A stretch of 64,000 bases of DNA from Streptococcus sp. Marseille-P6264 (GCF_902460355.1 NZ_CABPTO010000002.1:1-64000); one strand, 5' to 3'; numbered from the stretch's first letter, positions 1 to 9,065 are shown. Notes: a model not told the origin generated them from the sequence alone. Numbers and translations are program-made.

Positions 1-186
1 TACTTATACAGTCCACATTCTATATCTGAACTCTTAGCAGTGTATAGAAAATTTGGATTAGTTCCTGAACATTATGTATCAAAAGTATCAAAAATAATTT
101 TGCTTAATTTTAAGACTCATTTCATTTTTGATTTTATTTGTAGGTCATATTTGAAGTATAAAATAAAAAATAGACTAAAAATTTAG
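1..186 (+). CDS. 3' end of a polysaccharide-locus protein (partial)
   Basis: An open frame enters from the left edge and stops with TAG at 184-186, giving 61 residues that end in a basic tail (SYLKYKIKNRLKI). No start is visible. The residues are too few to place in a family. Position just ahead of a flippase, an acyltransferase and glf suggests a glycosyltransferase or other transferase of a cell-surface polysaccharide cluster, but that is inference from context. Base composition is as AT-rich as the following two genes. The 165 nt behind it (187-351) contain no further gene. Confidence 0.55.
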   Translation, partial: YLYSPHSISELLAVYRKFGLVPEHYVSKVSKIILLNFKTHFIFDFICRSYLKYKIKNRLKI

Positions 187-351
187 TTATATTGAGATCT
201 TATGCTTTTAATGATTTTTTCGGTAATTATATTAGTATTTTGTAAGTGCCATAAATGCAATAGTGACTTTTACGGAATATTCTTTAAAATAAGTTTACTA
301 AAACTCATAATGTCTGGTTATTTAAGTCGTTTTATTTAGGAGTATAGAATA

Positions 352-1773
352 TTGAAAGTATTAAAGAATTATATTTATAATTTATCTTATCAACTTTTAA
401 TAATTATTTTACCAATTATAACTACACCTTACATTACAAGAATATTTAATTCTAATCAACTAGGAGAATATGGCTATTTTAGTTCAATCGTCACTTATTT
501 TATTTTACTAGCTACGTTGGGTGTTGCCAATTATGGGACTAAGGAGATATCGGGTAATCGAGAGAAAATTCAAAAAAATTTCTGGGGGATATATACTCTG
601 CAACTTAGCGCAGCATTATTATCGATTCTCTTATATATTCTCTTGTGCATGGGAATCTCTACAATGCAAAATCCAGTGGCGTATATATTGGGCTTGAGTT
701 TGGTTTCTAAAGGACTAGATATTTCATGGCTGTTTCAAGGGTTAGAAGATTTCCGTAAGATTACGGCAAGGAATATCACAGTGAAGCTTGTTGGCGTAAC
801 TGCCATTTTCTTGTTTGTAAAATCAGCGAGTGATCTATACTTGTATGTTTTTCTTCTAACAGCATTTGAATTGTTGGGGCAGTTAAGTATGTGGCTCCCA
901 GCTCGTGAATTTATTGGAAAACCGCATTTTGATTTAGTATATGCCAAACGTCATTTGAAGCCCATTATTTTGCTATTCTTACCGCAGATTGCTATCTCGC
1001 TTTATGTGTCTTTAGATCGTACGATGTTAGGAGCGCTATCTTCTATAAGAGATGTGGGGATTTATGATCAGGCTTTGAAGCTTATTAATATTTTACTGAC
1101 TTTGGTAACTTCATTGGGAAGTGTCATGTTGCCACGAGTATCCAGCCTATTAGCAACAGGTGATCATAAAGCTGTAAATAGGATGCATGAGATGGCTTTC
1201 TTGATTTATAACTTGGTTATTTTTCCGATTGTAGCTGGAATGTTAATTGTTAATGATGATTTTGTTCAACTTTTCCTTGGAAGAGACTTTCAGGATGCAC
1301 GCTATGCGATTGCTATTATGATTTTCCGCATGTTCTTTATCGGTTGGACCAATATTATGGGAATTCAAATGTTGATTCCCCATAATAAAAATAAGGAATT
1401 TATGATTTCAACAACTGCTCCTGCTATTATCAGTGTTGGTTTGAATCTATTTTTTCTTCCTAAACTTGGTTATATAGGAGCAGCAATAGTTTCAGTCTTG
1501 ACAGAGTCTCTTGTATGGGGATTTCAATTGTTCTTTACACGATCATATCTCAAGGAGGTACCTATATTGGGATCAATGTTCAAGATTGTTGGAGCATCAG
1601 CTTTGATGTATGGAGTATTAGTATTCATAAAGGGATTTTTAGTTTTTACCCCAATTATAAATGTGGTAGTTTATGCAATTTTGGGAGCGCTGATCTACTC
1701 AATCGGTATTATAATTCTAAAGGTAGTTAATATTGGTGAATTGAAAGATATGGTAAAGAAAGAGGGAAGATGA
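352..1773 (+). CDS. wzx: Wzx-type polysaccharide repeat-unit flippase
   Basis: A 473-residue, very hydrophobic protein with about 12-14 predicted membrane helices from residue 8 to the end and short basic loops, the profile of the polysaccharide biosynthesis (PST/MOP superfamily) flippases. Such proteins move lipid-linked oligosaccharide repeat units across the cytoplasmic membrane before polymerisation. The opening (residues 20-45, with TPYITRIF and LGEYGYFSS) is typical of the family. The start is TTG with AGGAG 10 nt upstream. Four bases separate its stop from the acyltransferase start, so the two are probably co-transcribed. The gene is clearly AT-richer than the housekeeping genes of the window, as usual for exchangeable surface-polysaccharide loci. 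Confidence 0.85.
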   Translation: MKVLKNYIYNLSYQLLIIILPIITTPYITRIFNSNQLGEYGYFSSIVTYFILLATLGVANYGTKEISGNREKIQKNFWGIYTLQLSAALLSILLYILLCMGISTMQNPVAYILGLSLVSKGLDISWLFQGLEDFRKITARNITVKLVGVTAIFLFVKSASDLYLYVFLLTAFELLGQLSMWLPAREFIGKPHFDLVYAKRHLKPIILLFLPQIAISLYVSLDRTMLGALSSIRDVGIYDQALKLINILLTLVTSLGSVMLPRVSSLLATGDHKAVNRMHEMAFLIYNLVIFPIVAGMLIVNDDFVQLFLGRDFQDARYAIAIMIFRMFFIGWTNIMGIQMLIPHNKNKEFMISTTAPAIISVGLNLFFLPKLGYIGAAIVSVLTESLVWGFQLFFTRSYLKEVPILGSMFKIVGASALMYGVLVFIKGFLVFTPIINVVVYAILGALIYSIGIIILKVVNIGELKDMVKKEGR

Positions 1774-1777
1774 GACT

Positions 1778-2764
1778 GTGCGTAATAGTAATTTAGATTT
1801 GTTAAAAGTTATAGCTTGTATTGGTGTTGTCTTGCTTCATACTACAATGCCTGGATTTAAAGAAACAGGCGCCTGGAATATTTCGGCCTATTTATATTAT
1901 CTTGGGACCTATTCAATCCCTTTGTTTTTTATGGTAAATGGATTTCTACTTTTAAATAGAAAGACAATTGACTTTTCATATATTTTAAAAAAGGTTAAAG
2001 GAATTTTGTTAACAGTTGCTGTATGGAATCTTATTATTTGGATATGTCGAAGAGATTTTTCTATCAATCCGATTAAGAAGGTAATAGGTTCTCTGGTACA
2101 AAAAGGGTATTTTTTTCAATTCTGGTTCTTTGGAGCGTTATTAATTATTTATGTCACTTTGCCATATATCAAGAAATATTTAGTAAATCAGAAGAGATAT
2201 ATAATTATTTTGTTGTTTTTAACTTCAATAGGTCTTCTATTTGAGTTGGCTAATATTTTAGGTCAAAGAACTTTTCAATCATATATCCCACAAACATTTA
2301 GACTATGGACATGGTATTTTTACTACCTTGTAGGTGGTTACATTGGTTCGTTAGATTATGCAAGATTGACATTATTCATAAAATCATGGGGAAAATATTT
2401 AAGTTACTTATTACTATTTCTATCTCCATGTTATCTTTATTTAATGGCTAGTTTTGTTCATCATAATTTATTTGCAGAATACTTTTATGATAGTCTATTA
2501 GTGAAGGTTATTAGTATAGGAGTTTTTCTCTCATTTATAACACAGGAAAAAGAGTTAAATAATAAAATGATTACTCAAATTTCTTCTTTAACAATGGGAG
2601 TATTTATTATCCATACATATGTTATAAAATTGTGGGAAAAACTTGTGACTACTAGTTTTATAGGATATTCTCTACTATTTCCTTTAATTATACTAATAGT
2701 AAGTTTTACTTTAACTGGAATTCTAATGAGAATTCCATATGTGAAAAGAATCGTTAAATTATAA
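1778..2764 (+). CDS. acyltransferase family 3 membrane protein
   Basis: 328 residues with about ten membrane segments. The N-terminus (NLDLLKVIACIGVVLLHT, residues 4-21) matches the start of acyltransferase-3 proteins (OatA/WciG type), including the helix-1 histidine thought to be catalytic. Such proteins transfer acetyl or similar groups to sugars, here presumably a residue of the locus polysaccharide. The start is GTG at 1778, four bases after the flippase stop and inside the same transcription unit; glf follows after 13 nt. The sugar modified cannot be told from sequence. Confidence 0.8.
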   Translation: MRNSNLDLLKVIACIGVVLLHTTMPGFKETGAWNISAYLYYLGTYSIPLFFMVNGFLLLNRKTIDFSYILKKVKGILLTVAVWNLIIWICRRDFSINPIKKVIGSLVQKGYFFQFWFFGALLIIYVTLPYIKKYLVNQKRYIIILLFLTSIGLLFELANILGQRTFQSYIPQTFRLWTWYFYYLVGGYIGSLDYARLTLFIKSWGKYLSYLLLFLSPCYLYLMASFVHHNLFAEYFYDSLLVKVISIGVFLSFITQEKELNNKMITQISSLTMGVFIIHTYVIKLWEKLVTTSFIGYSLLFPLIILIVSFTLTGILMRIPYVKRIVKL

Positions 2765-2777
2765 AAAGGAGAATAAT

Positions 2778-3878
2778 ATGTACGACTATCTAATCGTTGG
2801 AGCTGGTTTGTCTGGAGCAATTTTCGCGCACGAAGCTACAAAACGTGGAAAAAAAGTAAAAGTGATTGATAAACGCGATCATATTGGTGGAAATATTTAC
2901 TGTGAGAATGTAGAAGGAATCAATGTCCATAAATATGGTGCCCATATCTTCCATACGTCTAATAAAAAAATTTGGGACTATGTCAATCAATTTGCTGAGT
3001 TTAACAACTATATTAACTCACCTGTCGCAAACTATAAGGGAAGTCTTTATAATCTTCCTTTCAATATGAATACTTTCTATGCTATGTGGGGGACAAAAAC
3101 TCCACAGGAAGTGAAGGATAAGATTGCAGAACAAACTGCTCATATGAAGGATGTTGAGCCAAAAAATCTGGAAGAACAAGCTATCAAGTTGATTGGTCCG
3201 GATATCTATCAAAAGTTGATCAAGGGTTATACTGAAAAGCAATGGGGACGCTCAGCGACAGAACTTCCTCCATTTATCATTAAACGCCTTCCAGTTCGTT
3301 TAACTTTTGATAATAACTATTTTAACGACCGTTACCAAGGGATTCCTATTGGTGGTTATAATGTGATTATTGAAAACATGCTTAAAGACGTAGAAGTTGA
3401 ACTTGGAGTAGATTTCTTTGCTCATCGTGAAGAGTTGGAAGCATCTGCTAATAAAGTTGTCTTCACAGGAATGATCGACCAGTATTTTGACTATAAGCAC
3501 GGAGAGTTAGAATACCGTAGCCTCCGTTTTGAGCATGAAACCTTGGACGAGGAAAATTATCAAGGGAATGCTGTAGTGAACTATACAGAGCGTGAGATCC
3601 CTTATACTCGTATTATCGAACACAAGCATTTCGAGTATGGCACGCAGCCAAAGACAGTTATCACGCGTGAATATCCGGCTGACTGGAAGCGTGGGGATGA
3701 GCCTTACTATCCGATTAACGATGAGAAAAATAATGCTATGTTTGCTAAGTATCAAGAGGAAGCTTCAAAGAATGATAAAGTTATCTTTTGTGGACGTTTA
3801 GCAGATTATAAATATTACGATATGCATGTGGTGATTGAACGGGCGCTTGAGGTCGTGGCAGATGAACTTGAAAAATAG
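2778..3878 (+). CDS. glf: UDP-galactopyranose mutase
   Basis: 366 residues, the normal length for bacterial Glf, a cytoplasmic FAD enzyme that interconverts UDP-galactopyranose and UDP-galactofuranose. The FAD-binding GAGLSG motif is at residues 8-13, followed by the family signatures HIGGN and YGAHIFHT, and the YTEKQWG segment near residue 155. It makes the galactofuranose donor for the polysaccharide of this locus and is its last gene, so the polymer probably contains Galf. A good Shine-Dalgarno (AAGGAG) lies 8 nt before the ATG. It is less AT-rich than the two genes before it, as usual for a shared nucleotide-sugar gene at the edge of a variable cluster. Confidence 0.95.
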   Translation: MYDYLIVGAGLSGAIFAHEATKRGKKVKVIDKRDHIGGNIYCENVEGINVHKYGAHIFHTSNKKIWDYVNQFAEFNNYINSPVANYKGSLYNLPFNMNTFYAMWGTKTPQEVKDKIAEQTAHMKDVEPKNLEEQAIKLIGPDIYQKLIKGYTEKQWGRSATELPPFIIKRLPVRLTFDNNYFNDRYQGIPIGGYNVIIENMLKDVEVELGVDFFAHREELEASANKVVFTGMIDQYFDYKHGELEYRSLRFEHETLDEENYQGNAVVNYTEREIPYTRIIEHKHFEYGTQPKTVITREYPADWKRGDEPYYPINDEKNNAMFAKYQEEASKNDKVIFCGRLADYKYYDMHVVIERALEVVADELEK

Positions 3879-4121
3879 CCTGAATTTTTAAATTTGAGTC
3901 ATTTTTTCAAAATTTAAAGTTCTATCTTAATCGACTTGATATAGAAAATATAGTAAAAAGCAGACTGTCCCCAACCCCCAAATGTCAAAAATATTCCCTG
4001 AAATGTCATTTTCTAGTGACTACCCCTACCTTTTGGCTCTAAAATGAGACCAGATACCTTTCTTGTCCCTAATCCCCTCCTTTTTGCGTTAAACTAGTGT
4101 TAAAGTAAAAAGATTGGAGTT

Positions 4122-4352
4122 ATGATGGAAATTCAAGAAATTTATAATCAATTCAGAGATTACTATGGGGAGCTTGAGGCTGAGTATGCTCATTGTCAAA
4201 AGACGAGCCTGGAGTGGGAAAGCCTGCATCTGCGCTATCTGATTTACTATTTGATGCGCTACGGTATCGGGGAGATGAAGTTTTTTAATGCCTATCATTA
4301 TCGGGCAGCTTATCGCTGGTATTTACAGTCCTTGATGTTGAGCTCAATCTGA
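4122..4352 (+). CDS. small hypothetical protein
   Basis: 76 residues rich in aromatic and acidic residues (Tyr and Trp throughout, for example IYNQFRDYYGELEAEY). No signal peptide, no membrane segment and no family I recognise. GGAG sits 2 nt before the first ATG (4122) and 5 nt before the second (4125), so the second may be the true start. A promoter-like TTGCGT followed by TAAAGT lies about 25 nt upstream. The 243 nt between glf and this gene hold only pyrimidine-rich sequence with no gene. The first 175-bp repeat begins five bases after its stop. Confidence 0.55.
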   Translation: MMEIQEIYNQFRDYYGELEAEYAHCQKTSLEWESLHLRYLIYYLMRYGIGEMKFFNAYHYRAAYRWYLQSLMLSSI

Positions 4353-4357
4353 TATTT

Positions 4358-4532
4358 GAGGCTGGGACAAAAGTCCTAGCCTCTCAATTGTCTTTGGATT
4401 GTCGAGCAAGACGCAGTGGTTGAGTGGGCTCTACTAGGCTGATTTCATCATCTTTTACAGCCCTACTCAACTGTGCGGAGGTGGGACGACGAAATCGAAT
4501 TCTAACGAATTACCGATTTCTGTCCCACTCTC
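4358..4532 (+). repeat. 175-bp dispersed repeat, copy 1
   Basis: Copy 1 of a six-copy intergenic repeat. It opens with a hairpin (GAGGCTGGGAC / GTCCTAGCCTC), has a middle hairpin built on TTGAGTGGGCT / AGCCCTACTCAA, and ends in a long hairpin whose outer stem is GTGGGAC / GTCCCAC. A run of six T after the last stem (4533-4538) gives a classic intrinsic terminator. Starts five bases after the stop of the small gene. No ORF inside. Confidence 0.95.
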
Positions 4533-4593
4533 TTTTTTATTCCCTTGGGAGGATAATTTATGATAAAATATAAGTAATACGGAGGTTGGCAAA

Positions 4594-5862
4594 ATGGAGA
4601 AAAGATCTGGAACCAAGCGACAAGTAGTATTAAGCAACCGTGCCTTTATCCTTGCTCTGTTGGGAGCAGTATTTGTATCAGCGGCAGCAATTTTATTTTT
4701 CCAAAGCATCATGGGGGTGCCTAAGGAAAGCGGTAGGAATGCTGCTAAAGATGCTTCTAAATCCTCCTCGGTAGCGGGAGAGAAGACCGACTCGAAAACG
4801 GTTCGCATTATGGCTAATGGCGACCTTTTGTACCACGATGGGCTTTATATGAGCGCTCAAAAGGCCGATGGCAGCTATGATTTTTCGGAAAATTTCACCT
4901 ATGTCAAGGACTGGCTCCAGCAAGGCGACTTGGTCTTAGGGGATTTTGAAGGAACCATTCGATCTGACTATCCTTTGGGAGGCTATCCGCTTTTCAATGC
5001 TCCGGAGGCTGTTGTGCCCGCTATTAAAGACGCCGGCTACCAAGTAGTGGATCTGGCCCATAATCACATCCTAGACTCAGGGCTTGAGGGAGTCTTTACG
5101 ACTGCTAAAGCCTTTGAAGATCACGGAATTAGTCCAGTCGGTGTCTATACTCACAAAAATAGGGATAAATCGCCCATCCTGATCAAAGAAGTAAAAGGTA
5201 TCAAGATTGCGATTCTGGCTTACTCCTATGGTTTTAATGGCTTGGAGTCCAATCTCAGCCAGAAGGAGATTGATCATCACCTGTCTACCTTTGATGAGGA
5301 TAAGATGAAGGCGGAGATTGAGCAGGCGGAGAAAGAAGCGGACATTACAGTAGTCATGCCGCAGACGGGGGTCGAATACCAGCTGGAACCAAATGAGGAG
5401 CAGGTCGAGCTCTATCATAAGATGGTGGATTGGGGAGCGGACATCATTTTTGGTGGACATCCGCACGTAGTGCAGCCTTCAGAAATCCTTGAAAAAGATG
5501 GTCAGAAGAAGTTGATTATCTACTCCATGGGGAATTTTATCTCCAATCAGCGGATTGAAACCATGGCTGGTGTGGATACGGCTGAGTGGACCGAGCGTGG
5601 TGTTTTGATGGATGTGACTATTGAAAAGACGGATAAGGGGACCATTATCAAAAAAGCTCAGGCACATCCAAGCTGGGTCAGTCGTGTGGAAAAGGGAACT
5701 TATTCACCAGAGGGTTATCCGCTTTACACTTATCAAACCCTTATCTTAGAAGACTTCATTGAGGGTGGAAAATATCGCAATCAGCTGGATCAGGCGACCA
5801 AAGATCGGATTGATACGGCCTATAAGGAAATGAAAGAGCATGTGCATCTGAATTGGAAATAA
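4594..5862 (+). CDS. CapA family protein (PGA_cap domain), membrane-anchored
   Basis: 422 residues. A single membrane segment at about residues 17-38 places the rest outside the cell. The C-terminal 340 residues have the metallophosphatase-like CapA fold of poly-gamma-glutamate capsule proteins: MANGDLLYHD, LGDFEGTI, DLAHNHILDSG, GGHPHVVQPSE and YSMGNFIS are its metal-site blocks in order. In Bacillus CapA takes part in poly-glutamate export; streptococcal homologues are orphan genes without capB and capC, as here, so the substrate is unknown. ATG has GGAGG 9 nt upstream. About 130 nt without a gene follow. No operon partner is evident. Confidence 0.85.
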   Translation: MEKRSGTKRQVVLSNRAFILALLGAVFVSAAAILFFQSIMGVPKESGRNAAKDASKSSSVAGEKTDSKTVRIMANGDLLYHDGLYMSAQKADGSYDFSENFTYVKDWLQQGDLVLGDFEGTIRSDYPLGGYPLFNAPEAVVPAIKDAGYQVVDLAHNHILDSGLEGVFTTAKAFEDHGISPVGVYTHKNRDKSPILIKEVKGIKIAILAYSYGFNGLESNLSQKEIDHHLSTFDEDKMKAEIEQAEKEADITVVMPQTGVEYQLEPNEEQVELYHKMVDWGADIIFGGHPHVVQPSEILEKDGQKKLIIYSMGNFISNQRIETMAGVDTAEWTERGVLMDVTIEKTDKGTIIKKAQAHPSWVSRVEKGTYSPEGYPLYTYQTLILEDFIEGGKYRNQLDQATKDRIDTAYKEMKEHVHLNWK

Positions 5863-5994
5863 GCACAAAAACGACACTCCCTTTTGTTTCTTTGCTTTCT
5901 TTGATGAAAAACGAACCATTATAGAGCCGACGAGCAAAATAGTTTCATTATCAAAGAATTTTATATATAATATAGGATACAAAAGGGGACAGGT

Positions 5995-6366
5995 ATGTAC
6001 AGCGTAATAGAAATGTATGGCGATTATGAGCCCTGGTGGTTTTTAGACGGTTGGGAGGACGATATCATTGAAAAAAGGTATTTCGATGATTATTATACCG
6101 CCCTCAAATACTATAAGCACCGCTGGTTAGAGATGTCTGAAGCATCGCCACTTTATAAAAGCCGCAGTGATCTTATGACCATTTTCTGGGATCCGACCGA
6201 TCAACGTTGGTGTGAGGAGTGCAATGAAGATATTCAGCAATACCACTCCCTACTTTTGTTAGAAAATGAACGTAAGATCCCCAAGAGCAAGTATCGTCCA
6301 GGCTACCGCAAGCAAAATGCTACTGAAAAACACCGTATTTGCAAAATTAAGGTGCGGGCTAGATAG
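5995..6366 (+). CDS. DUF1033 family protein
   Basis: 123 residues, cytoplasmic, rich in Trp and Tyr at the N-terminus (MYSVIEMYGDYEPWWFLDGWEDD) and basic at the C-terminus. It matches the DUF1033 family that streptococci and lactococci carry just upstream of the competence pilus operon. Function unknown. A GGGGACAGG Shine-Dalgarno precedes the ATG. A terminator hairpin follows, so it is not part of the comY transcript. Confidence 0.8.
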   Translation: MYSVIEMYGDYEPWWFLDGWEDDIIEKRYFDDYYTALKYYKHRWLEMSEASPLYKSRSDLMTIFWDPTDQRWCEECNEDIQQYHSLLLLENERKIPKSKYRPGYRKQNATEKHRICKIKVRAR

Positions 6367-6376
6367 AATAAAAGTC

Positions 6377-6409
6377 AAAGAATGGAGAAAATTTCTTCAT
6401 TCTTTTTTT
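6377..6409 (+). terminator. intrinsic terminator after the DUF1033 gene
   Basis: Arms AAAGAATGGAGAAA and TTTCTTCATTCTTT with a following T-rich run. The T-run also lies about 15-20 nt ahead of the com-box, where sigma-X promoters usually have a T-rich stretch. Confidence 0.75.
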
Positions 6410-6425
6410 ATTTTTTCTCATTTTG

Positions 6426-6433
6426 TGCGAATA
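6426..6433 (+). promoter_or_regulatory. com-box (sigma-X promoter) of the comY operon
   Basis: TGCGAATA differs at one base from the streptococcal com-box TACGAATA that ComX/SigX recognises. It is preceded by a T-rich stretch and lies 18 nt before the comYA start. The operon is therefore expected to be on only in competent cells. Confidence 0.75.
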
Positions 6434-6451
6434 GTAAGGTGAGGAGGACTT

Positions 6452-7393
6452 ATGGTTCAAAAAATTGCAAAGGAAATGATTCAATTGGCCAGGCAGGAAG
6501 CAGCTCAAGATGTCTATTTGATTCCCAAGAGCACCTGCTATGAGCTTTATATGCGGGTGGGTGATGAGCGGCGCTTCATTCAGACCTATGATTTTGATTT
6601 ATTATCGTCAGTCATCAGCCATTTTAAGTTTGTCTCAGGCATGAATGTCGGGGAGAAGAGGCGTAGTCAGCTAGGCTCCTGTGATTATGATTGTGGGGAT
6701 GTAACGGTCTCGCTTCGTCTATCAACTGTCGGCGATTACCGTGGCTATGAGAGTTTGGTGATTCGGCTTTTACATGATGAGGAGCGTGAGCTGCGTTTCT
6801 GGTTTGACAATCTGCCTGATCTTCGTAAAAAAGTAAATTCTCGCGGCCTTTATCTGTTTTCAGGGCCAGTTGGCAGTGGAAAGACGACGCTGATGCACCA
6901 GCTGGCCCAGATGAGATTTGGGCAGCAACAGGTCATGTCTATCGAAGACCCTGTGGAAATCAAGCAGGAAAATATGCTCCAGCTTCAGCTGAATGAAACC
7001 ATCGGCATGACCTACGATAGCCTCATCAAGCTGTCTCTGCGCCACAGGCCGGATCTCTTGATTATCGGAGAAATCCGCGACCAAGAAACGGCCCGAGCGG
7101 TGGTAAGGGCTAGTTTGACAGGAGCCACGGTCTTTTCAACCATCCATGCTAAGAGCATTCGCGGAGTGTATGAGCGCCTGCTAGAGCTGGGTGTCAGTGA
7201 AGACGAGCTGCGTATGGTACTACAGGGCGTTTGTTACCAGCGTTTAATCGGGGGAGGAGGTGTGATCGACTTTGTCAATCAAGACTATCAACAGCACGAA
7301 GCCAGTCTCTGGAACCAGCAGATTGACCAGCTTTTTGCAGATGGACATATCACAGCTGATCAAAGGCAGGCGGAAAAAATTATCTACGCCTAA
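6452..7393 (+). CDS. comYA: competence pilus assembly ATPase ComYA (ComGA/CglA)
   Basis: 313 residues, a GspE/PilB-type secretion ATPase. Walker A GPVGSGKTT is at about residues 138-146, the Asp box and Walker B region (LLIIGEIRD) near residue 205, and a His-containing TVFSTIHAKS block follows. It works on the inner face of the membrane and powers assembly of the DNA-uptake pseudopilus during natural transformation. First gene of comYA-G, GAGGAGG Shine-Dalgarno, 18 nt behind the com-box. Its 3' end overlaps the start of comYB by 53 nt. Confidence 0.95.
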   Translation: MVQKIAKEMIQLARQEAAQDVYLIPKSTCYELYMRVGDERRFIQTYDFDLLSSVISHFKFVSGMNVGEKRRSQLGSCDYDCGDVTVSLRLSTVGDYRGYESLVIRLLHDEERELRFWFDNLPDLRKKVNSRGLYLFSGPVGSGKTTLMHQLAQMRFGQQQVMSIEDPVEIKQENMLQLQLNETIGMTYDSLIKLSLRHRPDLLIIGEIRDQETARAVVRASLTGATVFSTIHAKSIRGVYERLLELGVSEDELRMVLQGVCYQRLIGGGGVIDFVNQDYQQHEASLWNQQIDQLFADGHITADQRQAEKIIYA

Positions 7394-8357
7394 GCAAAAG
7401 AAGATTATCGAGCTGTTTCGCAATCTCTTTACCAGCGGTTTTCATCTGGCAGAGATTGTCGATTTTCTACGGCGGAGTGCCCTTTTAGAAGAGGCCTATG
7501 TCGCCGAAATGCGTTCGGGTTTGGCTGACGGCCAGTCATTTTCTCAGATTATGAAGCGTTTGGGCTTTTCAGATAATGTGGTCACCCAGCTATCTTTGTC
7601 AGAGTTGCATGGAAATCTAAATCTTAGTTTGGGTAAAATCGAGGATTATCTGGAAAATCTATCCAAGGTCCGTAAGAAATTGATTGAGGTGGGGACTTAT
7701 CCCTTGATGCTGCTTGGATTTCTAGTGCTGATTATGCTGGGCTTGCGTAACTATCTCCTGCCTCAGTTGGATAGTCAAAATATGGCCACTCAGTTCATTC
7801 ATTATCTACCGCAGATCTTTCTGGGAGGCGTTCTGGTGATTTGCTTGCTGATTTGCGGTGGCTGGTTCTATTATCGCAAGAGCTCTAAGATGAGATTTTT
7901 CAGCCGTTTGGCCAAGTTTCCTTTTGTTGGCGCCTTAGTGCGGGCCTATCTGACGGCCTACTATGCGCGTGAATGGGGCAATATGATTGGGCAAGGGCTG
8001 GAATTGAGCCAGATCTTCCTCATCATGCAGGACCAGCCTTCTCAGCTCTTTCAGGAGCTGGGGCGAGACTTGGAGATGGCTCTAGGTGCGGGTCAAGGCT
8101 ATGCCGAGAAGGTCGGCACTTATCCCTTCTTTAAGAAAGAGTTGGCCTTGATCATCGAATATGGTGAGGTCAAGTCCAAGTTGGGTGACGAATTGGAATT
8201 GTATGCCGAAAAGACTTGGGAAGAGTTTTTCCTGAGAATCAATCGTGCCATGAATTTGATTCAGCCTCTCGTCTTTGTCTTTGTCGCCCTTGTTATCGTT
8301 TTACTTTATGCAGCCATGTTGCTGCCAATTTATCAGAATATGGAGATTCAATTATGA
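7341..8357 (+). CDS. comYB: competence pilus membrane platform ComYB (ComGB/CglB)
   Basis: A type II secretion F-domain protein of 338 residues from the chosen start ATG 7341 (MDISQLIKGRRKK). The open frame extends upstream to 7272 inside comYA, but the added residues do not look like the family. Three membrane helices (about residues 120-140, 160-180 and 315-335) separate two cytoplasmic helical domains, the usual layout of PilC/GspF proteins. It is the inner-membrane platform on which ComYA drives pseudopilin assembly. Overlaps comYA upstream and comYC downstream (ATGA), typical of translational coupling. Confidence 0.93.
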   Translation: MDISQLIKGRRKKLSTPKQKKIIELFRNLFTSGFHLAEIVDFLRRSALLEEAYVAEMRSGLADGQSFSQIMKRLGFSDNVVTQLSLSELHGNLNLSLGKIEDYLENLSKVRKKLIEVGTYPLMLLGFLVLIMLGLRNYLLPQLDSQNMATQFIHYLPQIFLGGVLVICLLICGGWFYYRKSSKMRFFSRLAKFPFVGALVRAYLTAYYAREWGNMIGQGLELSQIFLIMQDQPSQLFQELGRDLEMALGAGQGYAEKVGTYPFFKKELALIIEYGEVKSKLGDELELYAEKTWEEFFLRINRAMNLIQPLVFVFVALVIVLLYAAMLLPIYQNMEIQL

Positions 8358-8671
8358 AAAAATTAAAAACTTTGAAGGTTAAAGCCTTCACTCTGGTGGA
8401 AATGTTAGTCGTTCTTTTAATCATTAGCGTCTTGATGCTCTTGTTTGTCCCGAATTTGACTAAGCAGAAGGATGCTGTTTCAGATACGGGCAATGCGGCC
8501 GTAGTCAAGGTCGTAGAAAGTCAGGCTGAGCTTTATGAATTGAAGAATGTTAATGAAAAAGCCACTCTAGGGAAATTGGTTGCTGATGGTCGGATTACCG
8601 ATAAGCAGGTAGCATCCTATAAGGCCTACTATGGAAAAAACAGCAGTGAAGCTCGTACAGTTGCGGATTAA
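8354..8671 (+). CDS. comYC: major competence pseudopilin ComYC (ComGC/CglC)
   Basis: 105 residues with a type IV prepilin leader: a short basic start (MKKLKTLKVK), then AFTLVEML and a hydrophobic helix. The prepilin peptidase would cut just before Phe of FTLVE. ComYC polymerises into the transformation pilus that binds DNA. Its ATG overlaps the comYB stop as ATGA and it overlaps comYD by 41 nt. The ATG at 8354 is chosen because it gives the leader directly. Confidence 0.95.
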   Translation: MKKLKTLKVKAFTLVEMLVVLLIISVLMLLFVPNLTKQKDAVSDTGNAAVVKVVESQAELYELKNVNEKATLGKLVADGRITDKQVASYKAYYGKNSSEARTVAD

Positions 8672-9065
8672 GGCTTTTACGCTGTTAGAAAGTCTCTTGG
8701 CTTTATTTGTGGTCAGTTTCATTTTATTAGGTCTATCTGGCTCTGTTCAGGCTGGTTTCAATCAAGTGCAGGAGCAGCTGTTTTTCATGGAATTTGAGCA
8801 TCTTTATCAGGAGAGCCAAAAGCTAAGTGTGGCTGGACATGAAAAGATAAAATTGACCATTTCGGAGCGCAACATCTCCAACGGCTATCAGCAAGTAGAA
8901 TTTCCCAAGACTTTGCAGGAACATGCTCCCCAGACCATTCAGTTTGACCAGGCTGGCGGGAATTCTTCGCTCAGTAAGATTGTTTTTCAAACGGAGGATA
9001 AAAAGGTTGTTTACCAGCTTTATATGGGCAATGGAAAGTTTAAAAAGACGACGAATGAAGGCTAG
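8631..9065 (+). CDS. comYD: minor pseudopilin ComYD (ComGD/CglD)
   Basis: 144 residues. Prepilin-like N-terminus ([19 protein letters not shown], with the Glu five residues into the mature part) followed by a soluble domain. A minor pilin thought to initiate or cap the ComYC fibre. It starts inside comYC and its last codons overlap comYE. Confidence 0.9.
   Translation: MEKTAVKLVQLRIKAFTLLESLLALFVVSFILLGLSGSVQAGFNQVQEQLFFMEFEHLYQESQKLSVAGHEKIKLTISERNISNGYQQVEFPKTLQEHAPQTIQFDQAGGNSSLSKIVFQTEDKKVVYQLYMGNGKFKKTTNEG

Noticed and set aside
4358-4532. 175-bp repeats as insertion sequences
   Set aside because: No transposase frame, no visible target duplications at the edges I could compare, and ends that are hairpins rather than a shared terminal inverted repeat.
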